Made by a program: the position numbers and the translations under genes. Below are positions 1 through 10,877 of a DNA stretch of 64,000 nucleotides, piece after piece; the first letter of the stretch is position 1, and every line of letters starts with the position of its first letter. Source of the DNA: Polynucleobacter wuianus (GTDB lineage Bacteria; Pseudomonadota; Gammaproteobacteria; Burkholderiales; Burkholderiaceae); the NCBI RefSeq assembly GCF_001659725.1, contig NZ_CP015922.1:1-64000 (forward strand). Reading direction: 5' to 3'. A model generated the notes under the pieces. That model was not told the DNA's origin, searched no databases, and was given only the letters and a program-made list of their open reading frames with translations.

Positions 1-32
1 TGGGGGATGGCTACAATGGATCCTCCAAAAAT

Positions 33-1460
33 ATGAGCAACTTACAAAATCCCGCCGCCTTGAATTCAACTAGCCCTTTGGGTTTTTGGGATAGCGCTTT
101 AGGCGCCCTTTCCCGTGAACTGTCGCCCCAGCAATTTAAAACCTGGATACAGCCTTTGACGCTAGTATCTTTTGAGGAGAGTAATCACTCACTAACCTTG
201 GGCGCTCCCAACCGATTTAAGCTGGATTGGATTAAAAAAACATTTGCAGATCGTTTTCACGAGCTTGCATCACAGTATTTTGGTGTTCCTATTAATGTTG
301 GTTTTGTGCTTGCTATAGATGGCACATCAGCGCCCATAACGGGCACAGCCCCAAAAGAGGCTCAGTCTAGCGAACCAGAAATGGCAAATGAGGCTGAGCC
401 TGTTGTTTCAACAGAAGATCAATCCTTTGAGATTGAGGATCACTCAAAACTCAACCCAAACCTTACATTTGAAACCTTTGTTACTGGCAAGGCCAATCAA
501 CTTGCTAGGGCAGCCTCTATTCAGGTTGCCCACAACCCAGGAACCTCTTACAACCCCATGTTTTTGTATGGCGGCGTTGGTTTGGGCAAAACCCATTTAA
601 TCCACGCTATTGGTAACCATCTGTTAAAAGAAAAGCCCAACGCTCGGATTCGATATATACATGCCGAACAATATGTATCCGATGTGGTTAGGGCTTATCA
701 ACAAAAGGCATTCGATCGCTTTAAGCGCTACTACCACTCCTTAGATCTCCTACTAATTGACGATATTCAGTTTTTTAGTGGCAAATCTAGAACCCAAGAA
801 GAGTTTTTTTATGCTTTTGAGGCTTTACTGAGCAACAAGTCTCAAGTCATTATTACTAGCGATACCTACCCCAAAGAAATGGCTGGGATCGATGATCGTT
901 TAATTTCCCGGTTTGACTCTGGACTCACGGTAGCAATTGAGCCCCCTGAGTTGGAGATGCGGGTGGCTATTTTGATGAAAAAAGCCGCAAGCGAAGGAAT
1001 ACCAATGAGCGAAGATGTTGCTTTCTTTGTGGCTAAACACCTACGCTCAAATGTTCGAGAATTAGAGGGGGCTTTACGGAAGATTTTGGCTTTTGTCCGC
1101 TTTCATGGCCGTGATGTGACGATTGAGGTAGCTCGAACAGCTCTAAAAGATTTGCTTTCCATCCAGAATCGCCAAATATCGGTTGAAAACATCCAAAAGG
1201 CAGTTGCTGATTTCTACAGTATTAAGGTTGCCGACATGTACTCTAAGAAGCGGCCCGCCAATATTGCTAGACCACGCCAAATTGCTATGTTTATGGCCAA
1301 GGAGTTGACGCAAAAAAGCCTCCCTGAGATTGGTGAGTTGTTTGGCGGTAGAGACCACACAACTGTGTTGCATGCTGTTAGAAAGATTGCTGACGAGCGT
1401 GCGCATGATAGTCAACTGAACCACGAAATTCACGTTATTGAGCAAACCTTAAAAGCTTAG
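33..1460 (+). CDS. dnaA: Chromosomal replication initiator DnaA
   Basis: DnaA binds 9-bp boxes at oriC, oligomerises with ATP and opens the duplex. The 475-residue protein shows the full architecture: an N-terminal DnaB/DiaA-interaction domain (about residues 18-95), an acidic linker (about 100-140), an AAA+ core with Walker A GGVGLGKT near 180-187 and Walker [10 protein letters not shown] near 240-248, and a C-terminal DNA-binding domain with the [10 protein letters not shown] signature near 440. The length is normal for betaproteobacteria. A TACAAT hexamer at 12-17 could be the -10 of its promoter, giving a very short leader; the -35 would lie in or before the first bases. No strong ribosome binding site precedes the ATG. 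It is followed by oriC and dnaN, the classic arrangement. Confidence 0.98.
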   Translation: MSNLQNPAALNSTSPLGFWDSALGALSRELSPQQFKTWIQPLTLVSFEESNHSLTLGAPNRFKLDWIKKTFADRFHELASQYFGVPINVGFVLAIDGTSAPITGTAPKEAQSSEPEMANEAEPVVSTEDQSFEIEDHSKLNPNLTFETFVTGKANQLARAASIQVAHNPGTSYNPMFLYGGVGLGKTHLIHAIGNHLLKEKPNARIRYIHAEQYVSDVVRAYQQKAFDRFKRYYHSLDLLLIDDIQFFSGKSRTQEEFFYAFEALLSNKSQVIITSDTYPKEMAGIDDRLISRFDSGLTVAIEPPELEMRVAILMKKAASEGIPMSEDVAFFVAKHLRSNVRELEGALRKILAFVRFHGRDVTIEVARTALKDLLSIQNRQISVENIQKAVADFYSIKVADMYSKKRPANIARPRQIAMFMAKELTQKSLPEIGELFGGRDHTTVLHAVRKIADERAHDSQLNHEIHVIEQTLKA

Positions 1461-1724
1461 GTTTTTGCCTGTGGATAAGGTTGTGGGTAACACTGGGGAT
1501 AAGTTTGGGGATTAAGTGTGGATAAATTGTGGAAAGTCTGCGCTTCATGCAAAAATAGGGTGTTACACAAAGGTTATCCAGTTTTTATGCAGGGCTTATA
1601 CATAAGTTCTCCACAGGTTTTTAGACGTTTAATGTGTTGTTTTGTTTGAGGTTTTTGAGTTATCCACGGAAAAACGAAGCCTTATTACTATTACTACTAA
1701 GATATATACAAGGATTTAAAAGCA
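1461..1724. other. oriC: oriC: origin of chromosome replication
   Basis: The 264-bp gap between dnaA and dnaN carries many DnaA-box-like 9-mers. Perfect boxes (TGTGGATAA, complement of TTATCCACA) are at 1470-1478 and 1517-1525. One-mismatch boxes are at 1482-1490, 1494-1502, 1607-1615 (TTCTCCACA) and 1660-1668 (TTATCCACG); weaker ones are at 1506-1514, 1528-1536 and 1574-1582. The left cluster points one way and the right-hand boxes the other. An AT-rich stretch from about 1680 to 1720 is the likely unwinding element. Position, box density and flanking genes together make this a confident oriC call; no replication data can be read from sequence. Confidence 0.93.
1682..1700 (+). other. DnaA-trio-like element at the unwinding region
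   Basis: The sequence TTATTACTATTACTACTAA has a 3-nt period (TTA/CTA repeats) and begins 13 nt after the last DnaA box (1660-1668). In Bacillus subtilis a very similar CTA/TTA repeat downstream of the boxes is the DnaA-trio that guides DnaA onto a single strand. Only the pattern and placement are seen here; the function is inferred from that precedent. Confidence 0.65.
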
Positions 1725-2840
1725 ATGCAACTTGTTAACACCTCGCGCGATAATTTATTGAAACCACTACAGGTGGTAAGTGGGATTGTTGAGCGTCGAC
1801 ACACACTGCCAATTTTGGCCAACCTTTTGTTTAAAAAGGTTGGTGAAAAAGTATCTTTTGTTTCTACCGATATTGAGATTCAAATTACTACCAATGCGAA
1901 CTTTGGTGTTGGTAGCGAGGATGTCACAACTACAGTTGCAGCGAGGAAGCTGCTTGATATTCTGAGAGCTTTACCTGAGGGGCCAGTCTCTTTAAATCTT
2001 AAAGATAACAAGATGGTTGTTCAGAGTGGTAAAAGCCGTTTCTCTTTGCAAACTTTATCTGCTACAGAGTTCCCAGTAATGCAGGGCGTTGGTGAGGTTA
2101 CTGCAGCTTGGAAGATGTCTCAAAAAAGTTTCCGCCAGCTGATTAGTCAGGTTCACTTTTCAATGGCTCAACAAGACATTCGTTATTATTTAAATGGAAT
2201 GTTGCTTGTTGTTGAGGGTAAAGAGGTGGTTGCGGTTGCAACAGATGGCCATCGTTTGGCGTTTTCACAAGTAGAGCTTACCGAGCCACCATCTGGTTCA
2301 GGTCAGAGACAAGAAATCATTATTCCCCGTAAAACCATCCTTGAGTGCCAACATTTACTTGAAGACTCAGATGAACCGATAGAAATTAGTTTGACTGCAA
2401 ATCAAGTGAAATTTGCTTTTGGTGATATTGAGCTCATTTCTAAATTGGTTGAAGGTAAGTTCCCAGACTTCCAAAGAGTTATTCCAAAAGGACATAAAAA
2501 CTCCCTAACGGTTGGTCGTGACGTTTTGCAAGCAGCACTACAACGCGCCGCAATTTTGACTACCGATAAGTTCAAGGGTGTACGTTTTTCGCTGTCTCCA
2601 AATCGCATTACCGTTCAATCAACCAACGCCGAGCAAGAAGAGGCGCAGGAAGAGATTGAGACCGAATACGGCGGAGATGCGGTTGAGATTGGTTTTAATG
2701 TGAGCTATTTGTTAGACGTTCTTGCCAACCTAAAAAATGAAAAAATTCAAATCAGCTTGGGTGATGCAAACAGTAGCGCTGTTATTACATTACCAGGCTC
2801 AGAAAGCTTTAAGTATGTTGTAATGCCAATGCGCATTTAA
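1725..2840 (+). CDS. dnaN: DNA polymerase III beta sliding clamp
   Basis: The ring-shaped processivity clamp holds the replicative polymerase on DNA and recruits repair factors. The 371-residue protein covers the three tandem clamp domains; the start MQLVNTSRDNLLKPL and the C-terminal end YVVMPMRI are typical, the latter lying by the hydrophobic cleft that binds client proteins. Length matches the family (about 366-372). It lies directly after oriC and 11 bp before gyrB, so dnaN and gyrB are probably cotranscribed. The upstream AT-rich segment (1690-1715) may serve both as origin unwinding element and as promoter region. Confidence 0.98.
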   Translation: MQLVNTSRDNLLKPLQVVSGIVERRHTLPILANLLFKKVGEKVSFVSTDIEIQITTNANFGVGSEDVTTTVAARKLLDILRALPEGPVSLNLKDNKMVVQSGKSRFSLQTLSATEFPVMQGVGEVTAAWKMSQKSFRQLISQVHFSMAQQDIRYYLNGMLLVVEGKEVVAVATDGHRLAFSQVELTEPPSGSGQRQEIIIPRKTILECQHLLEDSDEPIEISLTANQVKFAFGDIELISKLVEGKFPDFQRVIPKGHKNSLTVGRDVLQAALQRAAILTTDKFKGVRFSLSPNRITVQSTNAEQEEAQEEIETEYGGDAVEIGFNVSYLLDVLANLKNEKIQISLGDANSSAVITLPGSESFKYVVMPMRI

Positions 2841-2845
2841 TTTAG

Positions 2846-5350
<2,505 letters not shown>

Positions 5351-5352
5351 AC

Positions 5353-5847
5353 ATGGCATCCAAAAAACTCAAACCACCAAAGGTGGACAGATCTTCTATT
5401 GTTGTTAAGTCTTCGCCAATTCATGGCAAGGGCGTGTTTGTTGCTAAGCCAATTAAAAAAGGGCAAGCCATTATTGAATACAAGGGTGAGCGAATTAGCT
5501 GGAAGCTTGCACAGAAGCGTCACCCACACGACCCCAAAGATCCAAACCATACTTTTTATTTTTCTTTGGATGATGGTCGCGTTATTGATGCCAAATACGG
5601 CGGTAATGCTGCTCGCTGGATTAATCATTCCTGTAAGCCAATCTGTGAAACCCGCGAAGATACTTTTGGTGGCAAACCTCGCGTCTTTATTTATGCCAAG
5701 CGCAATCTCAAGGTTGGCGAAGAGTTGTTCTATGACTACTCTTTGGACATTGAGGGCCGCATTACCAAGCAAATGAAAAAAGATTACGAGTGTCGTTGTG
5801 GTGCCAAGAAGTGCCGCGGCACGATGCTTGCGCTTCAGGATAAGTAA
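5353..5847 (+). CDS. SET-domain protein-lysine methyltransferase
   Basis: A 164-residue stand-alone SET protein predicted to transfer methyl groups from S-adenosylmethionine to lysines. Seen: a basic N-terminus; the SET-N motif with HGKGVFVAKPIKKGQ near 24-38; the pseudoknot motif RWINHSCKP near 88-96; the catalytic-Tyr motif ELFYDYS near 124-130; and a post-SET cysteine cluster (C147, C149, C154) that usually binds zinc. All key residues are present, so it looks catalytically competent. It starts 2 bp after gyrB and is likely cotranscribed. The substrate is unknown; candidates inferred from location are nucleoid or ribosomal proteins. SET proteins are best known from eukaryotes but occur in several bacterial lineages. 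Confidence 0.9.
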   Translation: MASKKLKPPKVDRSSIVVKSSPIHGKGVFVAKPIKKGQAIIEYKGERISWKLAQKRHPHDPKDPNHTFYFSLDDGRVIDAKYGGNAARWINHSCKPICETREDTFGGKPRVFIYAKRNLKVGEELFYDYSLDIEGRITKQMKKDYECRCGAKKCRGTMLALQDK

Positions 5848-5861
5848 ACCAAACACTTCTA

Positions 5862-6086
5862 ATGCTGTACGTCACAATTCAAGAACTTGAGGCCGCCATT
5901 AACTATTGGCGCAATCAATCTCCAGCTGAAGGCGACGAGTTGCGTTTGTGTGCCGAGGCCTCGGCGCTTGCAAAACCTTATGCCTTAATGATTGTTCAAG
6001 GGTCACAACGAATACCCATGGATGTTTTGGACGATCTTGCTAAAACAGCCATTCAAAAATTTATTAAAGCCTCACAAAATCCTTAG
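5862..6086 (+). CDS. Small DUF3717-like protein
   Basis: A 74-residue soluble protein, helical in appearance, with the motif ITQ/IQELEAAINYWRNQSP near its start followed by a Leu/Ala-rich middle. The pattern resembles the DUF3717 family of Burkholderiales, whose function is unknown; this assignment is from memory of the motif and is moderate. It sits 14 bp after the SET-domain gene and reads the same way, so gyrB, the SET gene and this one may form one unit. No signal peptide or membrane segment is seen. Confidence 0.7.
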   Translation: MLYVTIQELEAAINYWRNQSPAEGDELRLCAEASALAKPYALMIVQGSQRIPMDVLDDLAKTAIQKFIKASQNP

Positions 6087-6179
6087 GCTATAAACACCCT
6101 CAATTTAGGGTTATCGCTATATATAAGGCAGGCATCTTGAGTTATCCTCAATGTCTTGCCCCAAGAGGGGGTAGAGGGT

Positions 6180-6947
6180 ATGAGCTTGCAAGAAAAAATC
6201 TTAAAAACAATTGGACTCGGAAAGTCTTTTAAAGGATTTTCGGCGGTAAGTGACGTTAACTTAGACGTCACCAGAGGAACCATTCACGCTTTAATTGGCC
6301 CTAATGGCGCTGGCAAAACAACTTGCTTTAATTTACTAACAAAATTTTTGGAGCCCAGTAGCGGCCAAATTCTGTTTAATGGGATTGATATCACCAAAGA
6401 GGCTCCAGCTCAAATTGCGAGACGCGGCGTTATTCGCTCATTTCAAATTTCCGCAGTTTTCCCGCACTTAACGGTGTTGGAGAATGTTCGTGTTGCACTG
6501 CAGCGAGGATTGGGCACGGAGTTTCATTTTTGGAAGTCCGGTGACTCCTTAAATGTCCTCAATGATCGTGCATTAGCGCTTTTGCACGAAGTGGGGTTGG
6601 AAAGTTTTGCCAACGAAGACACAATGAATCTCGCCTATGGCCGAAAAAGGGCCCTTGAAATCGCCACTACATTAGCGATGGAGCCAGAGTTGATGCTCTT
6701 GGATGAGCCCACCCAGGGCATGGGCCATGAGGATGTGGAGCGCGTTACGGAGTTAATTGATCGTGTAGCCAAGGGCCGCACGATTCTCATGGTTGAACAC
6801 AATATGAAGGTGGTTTCTTCAATTGCAGACCGTATTACCGTATTGCAGCGTGGTTCCGTATTGGCCGAGGGCTCATATACCGAAGTCTCAAACAACCCCT
6901 TGGTTGTTGAGGCTTATATGGGTAGTCATGGGGGAGATGCACTATGA
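6180..6947 (+). CDS. livG: Branched-chain amino acid-type ABC transporter ATPase, LivG-like
   Basis: One of the two ATPases powering a LivFGHMK-type importer. The 255-residue protein has Walker A GPNGAGKT near 41-48, a signature LAYGRKRALEIA near 152-163 and Walker B LMLLDEPTQGMG near 172-183, with the switch His in MVEHNMKVV. The ATG at 6180 is chosen over an upstream TTG at 6156 because it follows a purine-rich GAGGGT and gives the usual family N-terminus. Its stop overlaps the livF start (ATGA-type, 4 bp), showing translational coupling. Substrate cannot be read from sequence: branched-chain amino acids, other amino acids, urea and short amides all use this family. Confidence 0.92.
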   Translation: MSLQEKILKTIGLGKSFKGFSAVSDVNLDVTRGTIHALIGPNGAGKTTCFNLLTKFLEPSSGQILFNGIDITKEAPAQIARRGVIRSFQISAVFPHLTVLENVRVALQRGLGTEFHFWKSGDSLNVLNDRALALLHEVGLESFANEDTMNLAYGRKRALEIATTLAMEPELMLLDEPTQGMGHEDVERVTELIDRVAKGRTILMVEHNMKVVSSIADRITVLQRGSVLAEGSYTEVSNNPLVVEAYMGSHGGDAL

Positions 6948-7645
6948 CCATGGCGCTTGAAGTAAAGAATTTAGAGTCCTGGTATGGTGAGTCACACATT
7001 TTGCATGGCGTGAATTTTGCTGTCCGTGATGGTGAGGTGGTTACCTTATTGGGTAGAAACGGCGCGGGTCGTAGCACCATCCTGAAAACGATTTTAGGCT
7101 TGACCAGCAAAAGAACTGGTTCGATAGAAATATATGCAACTGAAACTATTGCAATGCCTACATACAGAATTGCTCGCCTCGGCGTAGGTTTTTGCCCAGA
7201 AGAGCGCGGCATTTTTGCAAGCTTAAGTACAGAAGAAAATTTATTGCTTTTGCCAGAGATTGCATCGGGCGGCATGGGTTTGGACGAAATCTACGAGATG
7301 TTTCCAAACCTATACGAAAGACGCAACAGTCCGGGTACACGCTTATCTGGTGGTGAGCAGCAAATGTTGGCCATGGCGCGCATCTTGAGAACAGGCGCAA
7401 AACTGTTGCTATTGGATGAAATTACCGAAGGTTTGGCACCAGTCATTGTGCAAAAGCTGGGTGAGGTTGTTACAAGCCTACGTAACAAGGGTTTCACGAT
7501 CGTATTGGTTGAACAGAATTTCCGCTTTGCTGCACCACTGGCAGATCGGCATTATGTGGTTGAGCACGGTAACGTAGTTGAAGTGGTGCAACAAAGTGAG
7601 CTTGCTGAAAAAGCGGCTCTATTAAATGAGTATCTTGGTGTTTAG
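6944..7645 (+). CDS. livF: Branched-chain amino acid-type ABC transporter ATPase, LivF-like
   Basis: Second ATPase of the importer, 233 residues. It carries signature LSGGEQQMLAMAR near 129-141, Walker B LLLLDEITEGLAP near 148-160 and the switch His/Gln region VLVEQNFRFA. The Walker A reads GRNGAGRST, with arginine in place of the near-invariant lysine (codon CGT at 7069-7071). LivG keeps the lysine, so the pair would be asymmetric if arginine weakens ATP hydrolysis. It overlaps livG by 4 bp and precedes the binding-protein gene by 22 bp. The rest of the protein looks intact, arguing against a decaying gene. Confidence 0.92.
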   Translation: MTMALEVKNLESWYGESHILHGVNFAVRDGEVVTLLGRNGAGRSTILKTILGLTSKRTGSIEIYATETIAMPTYRIARLGVGFCPEERGIFASLSTEENLLLLPEIASGGMGLDEIYEMFPNLYERRNSPGTRLSGGEQQMLAMARILRTGAKLLLLDEITEGLAPVIVQKLGEVVTSLRNKGFTIVLVEQNFRFAAPLADRHYVVEHGNVVEVVQQSELAEKAALLNEYLGV

Positions 7646-7667
7646 TGGTTTTCTATAGGAGATAGGA

Positions 7668-8891
7668 ATGAAGTTAAAGCAAATAACCGCATCACTGGTT
7701 GCCGCGACGATGTTTGCGTCAAACCCAGTTTTTGCACAAGCAGGATCCAAGGTAAGTGGTGATGTAGTCAAGATCGGAGTGTTAACTGATTTGTCTTCCA
7801 CCTATTCTGATTTGGCTGGTCCGGGCGCAGTGATTGCTGCAAAAATGGCAATTGCTGATTTTTCTAAAGACGGGACCGTCATTGGCAAAAAGATTGAGCT
7901 TGTAAGCGCTGATCATCAGAACAAAGCTGATATTGCCGCCAATAAAGCGCGCGAATGGTATGACAAAGACGGCGTTGATGTAATTGTCGAGTTAGTTTCT
8001 ACCAACGTTGCGCTGGCCGTAATGGAAGTTGCTGAGCAAAAGAACAAAATCACTTTGGTTTCTGGGGCTGGATCTTTACCAATTACCAATGAAAAATGTA
8101 CTGCCAACAACGTGCATTGGGCATATGACACTTATGCCCTATCAAATGGTACGGGTAAGGCGGTTGTAAAGCAGGGCAAAAAGAATTGGTACTTCATTAC
8201 CGCTGACTATGCTTTTGGCGCAGCACTTGAAAAAGATGCAACAGCAGTTGTTACCGCTAATGGCGGTAAGGTATTGGGTACTAGCAAGCACCCATTCCCC
8301 AACAGTGACTTCTCTTCATATCTTTTGAAGGCACAAGCTAGCGGTGCAGACGTAGTTGCTTTGGCTAACGCCGGTCAAGATACCATCAACACGGTAAAGC
8401 AAGCTTCTGAGTTTGGTATCAACAAAAAACAAACCGTTGTTCCTTTGTTGATGTTTATCTCTGACGTGCACTCCTTAGGCTTGCCTGCTGCACAGGGTAT
8501 GTACCTTACAGAAGGTTTTTATTGGGACAAGGATGACAAGACTCGTGCATTCTCCAAACGCTTTATCTTGCAACACAAACGCATGCCAACCATGGTTCAA
8601 GCCGGCGTTTACTCATCCGTTCTTGCTTATTTGAATGCGGTTCAAAAGGCTGGCACAGACGATACACAAGCTGTAATGAAGGCGCTTAAATCGACCAACA
8701 TTGATGACGGTCTCTTTAAAGGCAAGATTCGTGCCGACGGTAAGTTTGAACATGATATGTATTTGCTTGAGGTGAAGAAGCCTGCGGACTCTAAGAGCCC
8801 ATGGGATTACTACTATGTTCGCGCGACGATCCCTGCCGCCGAAGCTACTTTGCCGCTTTCACAATCGAAGTGCAAATTAGTTAACAAGTAA
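7668..8891 (+). CDS. Periplasmic substrate-binding protein of Liv/amide-type ABC transporter
   Basis: The 407-residue protein begins with a Sec signal peptide (MKLKQITASLVAATMFA, cleavage near VFA-QAG) and continues as a type I periplasmic binding fold (VVKIGVLTDLSSTYSDLAGPG). It captures the solute outside the inner membrane and delivers it to the permease pair encoded downstream. A good ribosome binding site (TAGGAGAT) lies just before the ATG. Residues SGAGSLPITN near 130 and the late Tyr/Asp positions would contact ligand, but they do not tell the substrate. It is the third gene of livG-livF-SBP-livH-livM, an order with ATPases first. Confidence 0.92.
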   Translation: MKLKQITASLVAATMFASNPVFAQAGSKVSGDVVKIGVLTDLSSTYSDLAGPGAVIAAKMAIADFSKDGTVIGKKIELVSADHQNKADIAANKAREWYDKDGVDVIVELVSTNVALAVMEVAEQKNKITLVSGAGSLPITNEKCTANNVHWAYDTYALSNGTGKAVVKQGKKNWYFITADYAFGAALEKDATAVVTANGGKVLGTSKHPFPNSDFSSYLLKAQASGADVVALANAGQDTINTVKQASEFGINKKQTVVPLLMFISDVHSLGLPAAQGMYLTEGFYWDKDDKTRAFSKRFILQHKRMPTMVQAGVYSSVLAYLNAVQKAGTDDTQAVMKALKSTNIDDGLFKGKIRADGKFEHDMYLLEVKKPADSKSPWDYYYVRATIPAAEATLPLSQSKCKLVNK

Positions 8892-8908
8892 GTAAATAGA
8901 AATCAAGA

Positions 8909-9829
8909 ATGTTTGAACTTCTCGGAATTACCCCTCAAGGGCTGGTGGCCCAGCTCTTGGTGGGGCTTATTAATGGCTCGTTCTATGCCATATTGAGCTT
9001 GGGATTGGCCATTATTTTTGGCCTTCTCAACATCATTAATTTTGCCCATGGTGCCCAGTACACCATGGGTGCTTTTATTGCGTGGATTGGTTTAACTCAG
9101 ATTAGTCAATGGCTGGGCTTTCCAGACCTAACAATTAATTATTGGTTTGCATTAATTGTTGTACCGCTAGTACTGGCGGGCTTCGGTTTAATTCTGGAGC
9201 GCACAATGCTACGACGCCTTTATCACCTAGACCATTTGTATGGCCTACTGCTCACCTTTGGTTTGGCATTAATTATTGAGGGCATGTTCCGTCATTGGTA
9301 TGGCATCTCCGGTGAGAGCTATCCAGCCCCAGAGTTGCTTCAAGGCGCTATCCCACTGGAGTCCATTGGAATCATCCTTCCTAAATACCGTTTATGGGTG
9401 GTGGTAATTTCTTTGGCCGTTTGTTTCTCCACCTGGTATGTGATTGAGCGAACCAAATTGGGCGCGTATTTGCGCGCAGGAACCGAAAATCCAAAATTAC
9501 TCCAAGCATTTGGAATCAATGTTCCGTTGATGATTTCTTTGGCTTACGCCTATGGCGTTGGCTTGGCTGGTTTTGCCGGTGTATTGGCCGCACCAATTTT
9601 CCAAGTAAATCCGTTGATGGGCTCAAACCTCATCATCGTAGTTTTTGCTGTGGTGGTTATTGGCGGCATGGGCTCTATCATGGGCGCGATTTTGACTGGC
9701 TTAGCCTTGGGCTTAATCGAGGGCCTTACTAAAGTCTTTTACCCAGAGGCGTCAGGGGTTGTGATTTTTGTGATCATGGCAATTGTTCTATTGCTTCGTC
9801 CTGCTGGACTTTTTGGGCGGGAAAAATAA
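8909..9829 (+). CDS. livH: Branched-chain amino acid-type ABC permease, LivH-like
   Basis: Inner-membrane permease subunit, 306 residues with about eight hydrophobic segments. Family motifs visible are GLINGSFYAILSLGLAIIFG near the N-terminus, INFAHGAQYTMGA near 42-54, and the cytoplasmic coupling region ERTKLGAYLRAGTENPKLLQAFGIN near 180-204 that docks onto the ATPases. Length matches LivH (about 300). It lies 17 bp after the binding-protein gene and 2 bp before livM, so the two permease subunits are translated in near-equal amounts. Confidence 0.93.
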   Translation: MFELLGITPQGLVAQLLVGLINGSFYAILSLGLAIIFGLLNIINFAHGAQYTMGAFIAWIGLTQISQWLGFPDLTINYWFALIVVPLVLAGFGLILERTMLRRLYHLDHLYGLLLTFGLALIIEGMFRHWYGISGESYPAPELLQGAIPLESIGIILPKYRLWVVVISLAVCFSTWYVIERTKLGAYLRAGTENPKLLQAFGINVPLMISLAYAYGVGLAGFAGVLAAPIFQVNPLMGSNLIIVVFAVVVIGGMGSIMGAILTGLALGLIEGLTKVFYPEASGVVIFVIMAIVLLLRPAGLFGREK

Positions 9830-9831
9830 TC

Positions 9832-10761
9832 ATGAATTCAAAAACAAAGCTGCTTTACGGTGTCTTGGTTTTAATCGCCCTATTATTGCCGTTCCAGGAT
9901 TTTATTTATTTAGTGTTTGCAATGAAGGTGCTGTGTTTCGCCCTTTTTGCTTGCGCATTCAATCTGCTTTTGGGTTTTACTGGCTTGTTGTCTTTTGGAC
10001 ATGCAGCGTTCTTTGGAACCGCGGCGTACATAACCGCATACTTTTGCAAAGAAGCTGGCCTCTCCCCTGAGCTAGGAATTTTGTTTGGTGTTGCGGGCTC
10101 CGGCGTGCTCGGCTTTTTGATAGGCTCCTTGGCGATTCGTCGTCAGGGCATTTACTTTGCGATGGTTACTTTAGCGCTCTCGCAAATGGTGTATTTCTTG
10201 GCAGTTCAGCTTCCCTACACGGGAGGCGAGGACGGCATTCAAGGTGTTCCTCGTGGTATGTTGTTTGGTCTGATTGATCTAAAAGATGATGTTGCCATGT
10301 ACTATTTTGTCTTGGCCGTTTTCTTATTTGGGTTCGCTCTTATCATGCGCGCTGTGAACTCCCCTTTTGGGCAGGTCTTGAAAGCCATTCGTGAAAACGA
10401 GCCCCGTGCGATTTCTTTGGGCTATGACGTCGATCGATTTAAGCTCATGTCTTTTGTAATTTCTGCTGCTCTATCTGGTTTGGCAGGATCAATGAAGTCC
10501 TTGGTATTCCAGCTAGCAACCTTGACTGATGTTCATTGGCACATGTCTGGTGAAGTTGTATTGATGACTTTGCTTGGCGGCATGGGAACAATTCTTGGTC
10601 CAGTAGTTGGCGCTGGTATCGTCGTTGGTTTGCAAAACTATCTTGCGAACATTGGCTCATGGAGCACTATTGCAACAGGATTTATTTTTGTAATTTGTGT
10701 TTTAGCATTCCGTCGCGGGGTTGTTGGTGAAATCGCTGCGCACTTTAAAAACAAAAACTAG
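9832..10761 (+). CDS. livM: Branched-chain amino acid-type ABC permease, LivM-like
   Basis: Second inner-membrane permease subunit, 309 residues. It shows LLGFTGLLSFGHAAFFGTAAY near 46-65 (a family hallmark), multiple hydrophobic segments, and the coupling loop VLKAIRENEPRAISLGYD near 183-200. It partners LivH. The stop codon TAG (10759-10761) sits in the middle of an 18-bp perfect palindrome (10751-10768) followed by a T-rich run, a likely end-of-operon signal. Confidence 0.93.
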   Translation: MNSKTKLLYGVLVLIALLLPFQDFIYLVFAMKVLCFALFACAFNLLLGFTGLLSFGHAAFFGTAAYITAYFCKEAGLSPELGILFGVAGSGVLGFLIGSLAIRRQGIYFAMVTLALSQMVYFLAVQLPYTGGEDGIQGVPRGMLFGLIDLKDDVAMYYFVLAVFLFGFALIMRAVNSPFGQVLKAIRENEPRAISLGYDVDRFKLMSFVISAALSGLAGSMKSLVFQLATLTDVHWHMSGEVVLMTLLGGMGTILGPVVGAGIVVGLQNYLANIGSWSTIATGFIFVICVLAFRRGVVGEIAAHFKNKN

Positions 10762-10822
10762 TTTTTGTTTTCCTTTTATTATTTGATTTTAGTACGGCGC
10801 CAATTTTTAATTGCGCCGTACT
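10751..10822 (+). terminator. Palindrome and strong hairpin at end of liv operon
   Basis: Two adjacent inverted repeats follow livM. The first, ACAAAAACTAGTTTTTGT (10751-10768), is a perfect palindrome spanning the livM stop and followed by TTTTCCTTTT. The second has 10-bp arms AGTACGGCGC (10791-10800) and GCGCCGTACT (10813-10822) around an AT-rich loop that can extend the stem. The second lacks a long T-run on the + strand. Together they probably end liv transcription; the second may also insulate the TSUP gene. Confidence 0.55.
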
Positions 10823-10877
10823 CATTTAAATAAAAGAGACTCTCATCGAATTTTCAATATATATCTGGCCACTGCTT

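Noticed and set aside
6087..6179. Possible riboswitch or leader in front of livG
   Set aside because: Only short inverted repeats (TTGAG/CTCAA; ACCCT/AGGGT) are seen in 93 bp; this is too little structure to support a riboswitch.
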